Shown here in pieces: positions 41,395 to 45,394 of a stretch of 45,394 nt of DNA. Below the pieces are notes generated by a model. The model was given only the letters and a program-made list of their open reading frames with translations, was not told where the DNA came from and made no database searches. The DNA lies in the IMG/VR virus record IMGVR_UViG_3300030329_004340, positions 1 through 45,394 of that record. The stretch is one strand, 5' to 3'. This DNA comes from a virus. Within the stretch, counting starts at the first letter, position 1. Each line of letters opens with the position of its first letter. A program made the translations under genes and the position numbers.

Positions 41395-41578
41395 TCTCTT
41401 GTTTCTCCAATTCTTTTATCCTTATAATTACATTACAAATTAAGTCCTCAGTTACTAAGACATTGAACTCTGTGACTTCTCCTAGCATCTTTTTATATCT
41501 CTCAACATCATCCTTTAGCCATCTAATGATTCGTTGTCTGTCTGTCTCTCCTTTGAACTTATTTTGTTTTTTAGCCAT
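41369..41578 (-). CDS. Hypothetical small helical protein
   Basis: A 69-residue, charged, helical protein (RQRIIRWLKDDVERYKKM, then VTEDLICNVIIRIKELEKQ). Its N-terminal codons overlap the end of the upstream ORF by 64 nt, and its end overlaps the methyltransferase start by 26 nt. The consistent helical pattern supports coding. It might be a small accessory of the methyltransferase; that is only a neighbour-based guess. Confidence 0.5.
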   Translation of the reverse strand: MAKKQNKFKGETDRQRIIRWLKDDVERYKKMLGEVTEFNVLVTEDLICNVIIRIKELEKQENDTTGGLS

Positions 41579-41775
41579 TCTTGTTCCTTAGTTGTGATAT
41601 CCTCTAATAACTTTTCGCTTACCTTATCAAGAAATTTATCTGTTTTAATATCATTGATTTTATAAAACTTTGTACTATCTTGAGTAGGTACACAATGAAA
41701 GGGCTCTCCCTTAAAATATATACCCCAACTGTTATTTTCAAGAACATCTTTGATTATTTGTTCTATTCTAGACAT
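41515..41775 (-). CDS. Hypothetical protein, start uncertain
   Basis: The frame is open from an ATG at 41979, but the first 116 nt of that version would overlap the better-supported gene at 41864-42112. I therefore give the internal ATG at 41775, which has GAGG 9 nt upstream and yields 86 residues (MSRIEQIIKDVLENNSW). The intervening codons (LLEEDAIKHQLKLIDESK) also look protein-like, so the longer 154-residue form or a non-ATG start remains possible. The sequence is helix-strand-helix with no recognised motif. Confidence 0.5.
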   Translation of the reverse strand: MSRIEQIIKDVLENNSWGIYFKGEPFHCVPTQDSTKFYKINDIKTDKFLDKVSEKLLEDITTKEQEWLKNKISSKERQTDNESLDG

Positions 41776-41863
41776 AAGCCTATCCTCTTTTTCTTTTTTT
41801 TTACTCTCGTCAATAAGTTTCAACTGATGCTTAATAGCATCTTCTTCTAATAAAAATGATTTA

Positions 41864-42112
41864 TTATCCGTCGTTACGCTTACTGCTCTTAGCTCCGACT
41901 TCAGAAGTGCCTTTGCTATCGACTTCAGCTTGTCGCTCTTTGACTCTTTTTTCTGCGAACTTTGCAAATTTATCCTCATCTTTCTTTAGCTTCAAATACG
42001 AATCAAAACAAAACTCCATATTATTCTGTCTTTGATTCAGAATCTGTATGTCCCTTATCAATACTGTCATCGCTTGTTCTAACTGCTTTCTTGTTGCTTT
42101 TCTTTGTTTCAT
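41864..42112 (-). CDS. Hypothetical helical protein
   Basis: An 82-residue, mostly helical and charged protein. It has a basic start (MKQRKATRKQLEQAM), a central helix with repeated Gln/Asn and aromatic residues, and a polar tail. It resembles, from memory, small conserved proteins of uncultured phages that have the RKATRK start and a later KKDEDKF (residues 43-49). It overlaps the upstream gene by 92 nt in another frame. Function unknown. Confidence 0.55.
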   Translation of the reverse strand: MKQRKATRKQLEQAMTVLIRDIQILNQRQNNMEFCFDSYLKLKKDEDKFAKFAEKRVKERQAEVDSKGTSEVGAKSSKRNDG

Positions 42113-42269
42113 TTTTCTTTACCTTTTTTGTTGAAACCTTGCTAACTTCATTAACCATATCTTTTAAATCCTCAATTACAGATACCATTCCTCTTGCTTG
42201 AGATTCCAATGTAGTTACTCTATGTATAAGTGAATCTATCTGATTTTCCATATTTATTCTAATACCCAT
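42021..42269 (-). CDS. Hypothetical coiled-coil protein
   Basis: An 82-residue protein. Residues 7-42 form a coiled coil (MENQIDSLIHRVTTLESQA), and the second half is a Lys/Ser/Asp-rich disordered tail. The ATG overlaps the stop of the membrane protein gene upstream. The tail is encoded within the 92-nt overlap with the next gene. It could act with the membrane protein as an adapter, but no function is assigned. Confidence 0.55.
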   Translation of the reverse strand: MGIRINMENQIDSLIHRVTTLESQARGMVSVIEDLKDMVNEVSKVSTKKVKKNETKKSNKKAVRTSDDSIDKGHTDSESKTE

Positions 42270-42499
42270 TATTTATTCTCCTTGTATAATGTTATATAAC
42301 TGTTTCCTCTCCATTCAAATATATGACCTTCTCCATGTTCTTCATACATACAGTTGAACGCTTCCCCAAATTCTAGAGAATCAAAGGAATTTAACTCTTC
42401 TTTTATTGGTTCATGATTAGCAAGCTTAACTGCTCCAAGAGCAATTGTTAATACTAACACTAGAACGATTTCGTATTTATATTTTCTAATTAACTTCAT
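42269..42499 (-). CDS. Small membrane-anchored protein
   Basis: A 76-residue protein with a basic start (MKLIRKYKYE) and one membrane segment (IVLVLVLTIALGAVKLA, residues 11-27), followed by about 48 residues outside, predicted periplasmic and ending EWRGNSYITLYKENK. GAAAGGG precedes the ATG. It could act in superinfection exclusion or membrane-linked replication; neither is shown. A 74-nt nested inverted repeat lies immediately upstream and may control it. Confidence 0.6.
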   Translation of the reverse strand: MKLIRKYKYEIVLVLVLTIALGAVKLANHEPIKEELNSFDSLEFGEAFNCMYEEHGEGHIFEWRGNSYITLYKENK

Positions 42500-42518
42500 T
42501 TATCCCTTTCTATTATAC

Positions 42519-42592
42519 TGTGGGTACATTGATTCCGACTAACATTACCCCAAAATTGCTTAAAATTTAATAATGTTATCAACATACCCACA
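42519..42592 (-). repeat. Nested inverted repeat / RNA stem
   Basis: TGTGGGTACATTGAT (42519-42533) faces ATCAACATACCCACA (42578-42592), matching at 13 of 15 positions. Inside, TAACATTA (42540-42547) faces TAATGTTA (42571-42578) perfectly. In the minus-strand transcript the two outer mismatches become G-U pairs, giving an unbroken 15-pair helix plus an inner 8-pair helix. No T-run follows, so it is not a standard terminator. A TATAAT (minus strand, 42517-42512) lies just past the outer arm. Confidence 0.7.
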
Positions 42593-42597
42593 TATAA

Positions 42598-42741
42598 TTA
42601 TCTTTTAATGTGTCTGTATACTGTAGCCCTAGAAATATTAAATATTTTACCTATAGTATTAGTTTTTACACCAAGCCTATATAAAACATTTATTCCTGCT
42701 GAAGTACCAAACCCAACTTTTCTTCTAGAATGGTATATCAT
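42598..42741 (-). CDS. Small helix-turn-helix DNA-binding protein
   Basis: A 47-residue protein whose whole C-terminal part (VLYRLGVKTNTIGKIFNISR then ATVYRHIK) matches the HTH of Hin/resolvase-type recombinases, without their catalytic domain. I choose the ATG at 42741 because AGAAGG (42753-42748 on the minus strand) sits 6 nt upstream; it overlaps the end of the SSB-like gene by 17 nt. It ends 6 nt before a nested inverted repeat, which may be its own binding site. Regulator or origin-binding role is an inference. Confidence 0.6.
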   Translation of the reverse strand: MIYHSRRKVGFGTSAGINVLYRLGVKTNTIGKIFNISRATVYRHIKR

Positions 42742-43339
42742 CACCATCCTTCTGTTCAAGCTTTGAACCTTCACTCCACTCGTTAACCCATTTAACATCC
42801 ATGTAGTAAGCATCATATCCATTTTTATTGGTATACTTCTTACCTTGCTTAACCACCGCTCTTACAGGCATACCAGTTAAGTCAGATGTATTAAGTGTAG
42901 GAAGCTCCTTCATCTCAACATCCTTTCCATCTATAGTCTGAGTAACCACATTGCACTCTTTACCAAGAGCTTTGCAGAAATTCAAATATCCTTTATTGCC
43001 TGATGGATTTGATTGAAAACTATCCCCTTCTCCTGGCTCTAAGAATCTAAATACACCTGTGCTTCTAAACACTCTTCCAACGAATTCTCCACCTATGTTT
43101 TTTCCGTTGTAATTTATACCATTATTCTCAGGAGCAACTTTTACCTTAAAGTTATAAACTCTTGCTTTATATCCCTTAAACTCAACAACTCTTGTCTCAG
43201 GTTCTATAATGTGTCCAAGATACTCTCCTTCTACAGTTGGTGTAAAGCTATTAGTTTTCTTGTTATTGTTTTTTGTGTCTTCTACATAGTAGCTTTTCTC
43301 ATTCTTCATTTCATCGAACATGTCATTTACATTCGCCAT
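42725..43339 (-). CDS. Probable single-stranded DNA-binding protein
   Basis: A 204-residue protein ending EQKDGDDIPF, the acidic tip typical of bacterial and phage SSBs that recruits replication partners. The body is strand-rich (EGEYLGHIIEPETRVVEFKG, YNFKVKVAPE, PVRAVVKQGKK) and may be an OB-type fold, though I cannot match a family. The neighbours, an annealing protein and an exonuclease upstream and helicase and resolvase downstream, support a role coating single-stranded DNA. AAAGGAG precedes the ATG. Confidence 0.7.
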   Translation of the reverse strand: MANVNDMFDEMKNEKSYYVEDTKNNNKKTNSFTPTVEGEYLGHIIEPETRVVEFKGYKARVYNFKVKVAPENNGINYNGKNIGGEFVGRVFRSTGVFRFLEPGEGDSFQSNPSGNKGYLNFCKALGKECNVVTQTIDGKDVEMKELPTLNTSDLTGMPVRAVVKQGKKYTNKNGYDAYYMDVKWVNEWSEGSKLEQKDGDDIPF

Positions 43340-43909
43340 TTATTTCTCCTTTTTCATTTCATTTATCATTTTATTTAACTTTTCTTTACAGACATCTAAG
43401 TTATTTGCATTGATTTCCATGTTATCTACTTTTATCATTAAGTCATCTGTAAATTCCTTACCTAGTGGCTTAGAAAGGCTTTTAAGCTCTTCTTTTTCCT
43501 TAGGGGTAAGTGCATCAGGCTCAGGCAAATCTTCCCCTGCAAAGATATATAAACCTAATCCATGCAAAGCTATTGCTTTAGCCAAACATCTCATTATAGA
43601 TGTATTGATATGAAAAGCATTTGGCTTTTCTATCGGTTGATTACGATTATCTAGAACAGGGTGTATTTGTGATAGTGAAACACCATCAACATCTACCCAT
43701 ACTTCTACAAAATAACCGCATTCGGTTGCAAAAAATGGTGAACCATCTTCTGCCTTTGTAACTCCCCATCTTGCACTCGGACATTCCTTTTTAAGTTCCT
43801 GTACCGCATATGCCCAAGACAGATAATTAAAGTTGCCCTTCTTTTCAATGTGTTTGCTCACATCTTTTTTAAAGAGCTTCATGAATGTACTTTGTTTTGT
43901 GTTGCTCAT
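43340..43909 (-). CDS. Single-strand annealing protein, DUF1071/Sak3-like
   Basis: A 189-residue protein whose first 130 residues match DUF1071: NYLSWAYAVQELKKECPSA (28-46), YFVEVWVDVDG (66-76), PVLDNRN (84-90) and SIMRCLAKAIALHGLGLYIF (104-123) followed by AGEDLPE. This family anneals complementary single strands in phage recombination. The C-terminal 60 residues are helical. Its start overlaps the end of the Cas4/RecB-like exonuclease gene (ATGA), so the two are probably made as a pair, as in other phage annealase-exonuclease systems. Confidence 0.8.
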   Translation of the reverse strand: MSNTKQSTFMKLFKKDVSKHIEKKGNFNYLSWAYAVQELKKECPSARWGVTKAEDGSPFFATECGYFVEVWVDVDGVSLSQIHPVLDNRNQPIEKPNAFHINTSIMRCLAKAIALHGLGLYIFAGEDLPEPDALTPKEKEELKSLSKPLGKEFTDDLMIKVDNMEINANNLDVCKEKLNKMINEMKKEK

Positions 43910-44694
43910 CTTCTCTTTATCTCCTGTCTATTTGGTGGATTACATAAGTCTAAAAATTGACAATAGCTACAGTTCCAAGATTGAACTGGAGATACTCCTT
44001 TTTTAAACATAGGTAATCCTTGTTTGTGTTCATCGTTTATGTTCTTCCAAAATAGATATGCTCTTGATATATAGCTTAATGGAACCTCAACATATCTAGT
44101 CTGTGAATTGTCTTTGTTGTAATACAATAGATACATACCATCTATCCTTCCAAATTCTTGCTCTACAGCAAATCCATAAGTTCCAAGCTGTAGTTCATAG
44201 TATATGGATGGGTCAAATTTCTTCTTTCTTCCAAATTTCATTGACCAAGAATAAGATGCACAAGATTTTAAATCATACAGATAAACCTTGTTATCTTCGG
44301 CTACAATATCATAAAACCCTCTAACATTTAGAGATGGTATAGTAATTTCTTTTTCTGTATGGAATTTGAGATTGCTTTCTTTTTCTTTATTACTTTCTTT
44401 TTCTTTACTATACATAGTACTATACATAGTATTATACATTGTAAGGGCTTTCTCAAAATCATCATGTAAAATAGTTCCTAATCTTAAAAGCATTAAACCT
44501 TTATCTGCAATAGGATTTGTAGGTTCAGCTTTTACTACAGATTCAAAATATAACTTTCTAGAACAAGACCCTGCACCGCTAGCATGATACCAATGTTCCT
44601 TTCCCTCATATCTATTCTTTCTATTTTCATCGTTTGTAGCCTTGATGTAGTCTCTGTATATCTTAACTACATCTATCGGGCTATCTTGACTCAT
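43906..44694 (-). CDS. Cas4/RecB-like exonuclease with Fe-S cysteines
   Basis: A 262-residue PD-(D/E)XK exonuclease. Catalytic elements are LHDDFE (His77), GFYDI (Asp129), YDLKS (Asp141, Lys143) and ELQLGTYG (Gln169). Cys44 and the C-terminal Cys242, Cys245 and Cys251 match the 4Fe-4S layout of Cas4/AddB proteins. It probably resects DNA ends to give single strands for the annealing protein encoded next. Residues 85-108 are tandem repeats (TMYN/TMYS and KEKESN), an insertion between the His and Asp motifs. Confidence 0.85.
   Translation of the reverse strand: MSQDSPIDVVKIYRDYIKATNDENRKNRYEGKEHWYHASGAGSCSRKLYFESVVKAEPTNPIADKGLMLLRLGTILHDDFEKALTMYNTMYSTMYSKEKESNKEKESNLKFHTEKEITIPSLNVRGFYDIVAEDNKVYLYDLKSCASYSWSMKFGRKKKFDPSIYYELQLGTYGFAVEQEFGRIDGMYLLYYNKDNSQTRYVEVPLSYISRAYLFWKNINDEHKQGLPMFKKGVSPVQSWNCSYCQFLDLCNPPNRQEIKRR
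44371..44442 (-). repeat. In-frame tandem repeats inside the exonuclease gene
   Basis: Two 18-bp units (44371-44388 and 44389-44406, one mismatch) adjoin three 12-bp units (44407-44418 and 44419-44430 identical, 44431-44442 with two differences). All lengths are multiples of three. They encode KEKESN twice and TMYN/TMYS three times. Confidence 0.9.
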
Positions 44695-44839
44695 TTATGT
44701 CCCCACTTGCATATCTGATTATAAGTTTATTTAAGCATTCGTTAGCATTATCAAAACCATTTAACAGACATGTCCCTCTGAATTTCTTCCATATATCTTT
44801 GTCTATATCCTTCACAAGATATGATGTTGTCTCTTTCAT
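44681..44839 (-). CDS. Small ribbon-helix-helix-like protein
   Basis: A 52-residue protein: a short strand (TTSYLVKDID), then helices (DIWKKFRGTCLLNGFDNA, NECLNKLIIRYASGD). The layout strand-helix-helix with a Gly between helices fits Arc/MetJ-type DNA-binding proteins. GAGGGG lies before the ATG, and a promoter about 30 nt upstream makes it the first gene of the replication operon. It may autoregulate this operon. It overlaps the exonuclease start by 14 nt. Confidence 0.65.
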   Translation of the reverse strand: MKETTSYLVKDIDKDIWKKFRGTCLLNGFDNANECLNKLIIRYASGDINESR

Positions 44840-44865
44840 ATTATTCCCCTCTTTCGTTATGCATT

Positions 44866-44894
44866 ATATTAATAAATATTTTCAATTATCACAA
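44866..44894 (-). promoter_or_regulatory. Probable promoter of the replication operon
   Basis: On the minus strand TTGTGA (44894-44889), a 17-bp spacer and TAATAT (44871-44866) form a sigma70-like promoter. An overlapping TATAAT (44868-44863) is an alternative -10 box. It lies in a 95-bp AT-rich gap, the only one upstream of the ribbon-helix-helix gene. Confidence 0.5.
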
Positions 44895-44934
44895 GAATTT
44901 TATATAACAAAATATATATTTTCTTATGTCTCAA

Positions 44935-45099
44935 TTAATTCTCATTACTTTTTTCTATACTTTCTAGAAACTTAGATATATCTTCTGTAAGAAACCTAAC
45001 ATCTTCCATTGATAGCAAAACATTAAAGTTTTTTAATACATGTAGTGTTCTCTTTAACAGACGAATCATTTCTTCTATATCGTGTATGTGTATACTCAT
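44935..45099 (-). CDS. Small helical protein
   Basis: A 54-residue helical protein (MSIHIHDIEEMIRLLKRTL, then VRFLTEDISKFLESIE). I choose the ATG at 45099 rather than 45144 because AAAGGATGG lies just upstream and the longer form would overlap the previous gene by 28 nt. The repeated aliphatic and acidic pattern suggests a two-helix hairpin. It is followed by the promoter gap at 44866-44894. Function unknown. Confidence 0.6.
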   Translation of the reverse strand: MSIHIHDIEEMIRLLKRTLHVLKNFNVLLSMEDVRFLTEDISKFLESIEKSNEN

Positions 45100-45116
45100 A
45101 ATCCCATCCTTTCTGT

Positions 45117-45290
45117 TTAATCTTTTCTTTTTATTAATTTCCAATCGCCCTCTACTAATAACTTATGTTCTATTTTATGGAATACATCAAGAAGAGATAA
45201 CTCTCCATCTTCCCATAAATCCTCATCAGGCACTTCTTCCCATTCAGATACACTTGGGTCGTTTTCTATGGATGTTATTTCAATTTTCAT
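45117..45290 (-). CDS. Small acidic protein
   Basis: A 57-residue protein, very acidic at the start (NDPSVSEWEEVPDEDLWEDG) and basic at the end (DWKLIKRKD). The start is an ATGA overlap with the stop of the truncated upstream gene, and GGAGG lies about 10 nt upstream. No family recognised. Its charge pattern could fit a DNA-mimic or protein-interaction protein, but nothing in the sequence demonstrates that. Confidence 0.55.
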   Translation of the reverse strand: MKIEITSIENDPSVSEWEEVPDEDLWEDGELSLLDVFHKIEHKLLVEGDWKLIKRKD

Positions 45291-45394
45291 AATCCTAATC
45301 CCTCCAATCGTTTGTGTATTTTTGGCTTTTCCTCATCAGGAAAGTAATCCCAATATTCCATCAGTATATCGTATGCATGTTGATATTTGATTAA
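45287..45394 (-). CDS. C-terminal fragment of a small protein cut by the window edge
   Basis: The last 35 codons of a minus-strand gene whose start is outside the window, ending HKRLEGLGL. The segment AYDILMEYWDYFPDEEKPKI is a helix-turn-helix-like helical hairpin that I remember from small early phage proteins of unknown role. The stop overlaps the next start (ATGA). Confidence 0.55.
   Translation of the reverse strand, partial: LIKYQHAYDILMEYWDYFPDEEKPKIHKRLEGLGL

Noticed and set aside
42598-42822. 74-residue version of the HTH gene starting at 42822
   Set aside because: The first 27 codons lie out of frame within the SSB-like gene and are unlike protein; the ATG at 42741 has a well-spaced AGAAGG.
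43906-44694. CRISPR-associated cas4 from a CRISPR locus
   Set aside because: The protein is Cas4-like, but it pairs with an annealing protein and there is no repeat-spacer array or other cas gene in the window; it is a phage recombination exonuclease.
44935-45144. 69-residue version starting at 45144
   Set aside because: It would overlap the upstream gene by 28 nt, and the ATG at 45099 has the better ribosome binding site.
1-45394. Prophage attachment sites or terminal repeats
   Set aside because: No integrase is present, and the first and last bases of the window show no direct repeat.

Overview
The window looks like most or all of the genome of a tailed double-stranded DNA phage with very AT-rich DNA (roughly 30% GC by eye). 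It has a TerS/TerL pair, a P22-like portal, a scaffold-like protein, a capsid protein, a neck and nozzle set, very large internal virion proteins and a phage recombination/replication set. I see no integrase, plasmid partition genes, rRNA, tRNA or CRISPR. The host is probably Gram-negative, because one late gene encodes a secreted protein with the end signature of an outer-membrane beta-barrel. Several proteins resemble, from memory, uncharacterised proteins of uncultured aquatic phages, so an aquatic host is plausible but not shown.

Layout: a divergent AT-rich control region (about 1437-1614) separates a leftward block of small early-type genes (1-1436, minus) from the rightward block. The rightward block carries three small genes, a terminator and a 330-bp non-coding region with palindromes. 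It then runs almost without gaps from TerS (2683) to a 2446-residue protein ending at 38309: packaging (2.7-6.4 kb), portal/scaffold/capsid and decoration (6.5-12.6 kb), neck proteins (13.3-15.9 kb), a metallophosphoesterase (16.0 kb), an envelope-directed cluster (17.3-19.6 kb), tail nozzle and fibre (19.6-26.8 kb) and internal/ejection proteins (26.9-38.3 kb).

From 45394 down to 38294 all genes are on the minus strand: a ribbon-helix-helix-like protein, a Cas4/RecB-like exonuclease, a DUF1071-type annealing protein, an SSB-like protein with an acidic DIPF tail, a small HTH protein, small proteins, a DNA methyltransferase, a DnaB-like helicase, a RuvC-like resolvase and a PD-(D/E)XK-like nuclease. 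No DNA polymerase is visible, so replication probably borrows the host polymerase. Both edges cut minus-strand genes. The polarity (one divergent start near 1.5 kb, one convergent end at 38.3 kb) fits a circular or circularly permuted genome opened arbitrarily, but the edge junction does not read through cleanly, so this is unproven.

Most interesting parts: (1) an envelope-directed cluster in which an MshEN-like domain (a fold that can bind cyclic di-GMP) is fused in frame to a membrane/coiled-coil protein that keeps its own strong internal start, next to a predicted outer-membrane barrel and two tiny membrane proteins; (2) a 127-nt GC-rich, non-coding, strongly foldable element between two early genes; (3) a 74-nt nested inverted repeat beside a small HTH gene whose arm differences become G-U pairs only in the transcribed strand; (4) promoter-like TATATT boxes placed so close to the TerS and portal start codons that their mRNAs would be leaderless.
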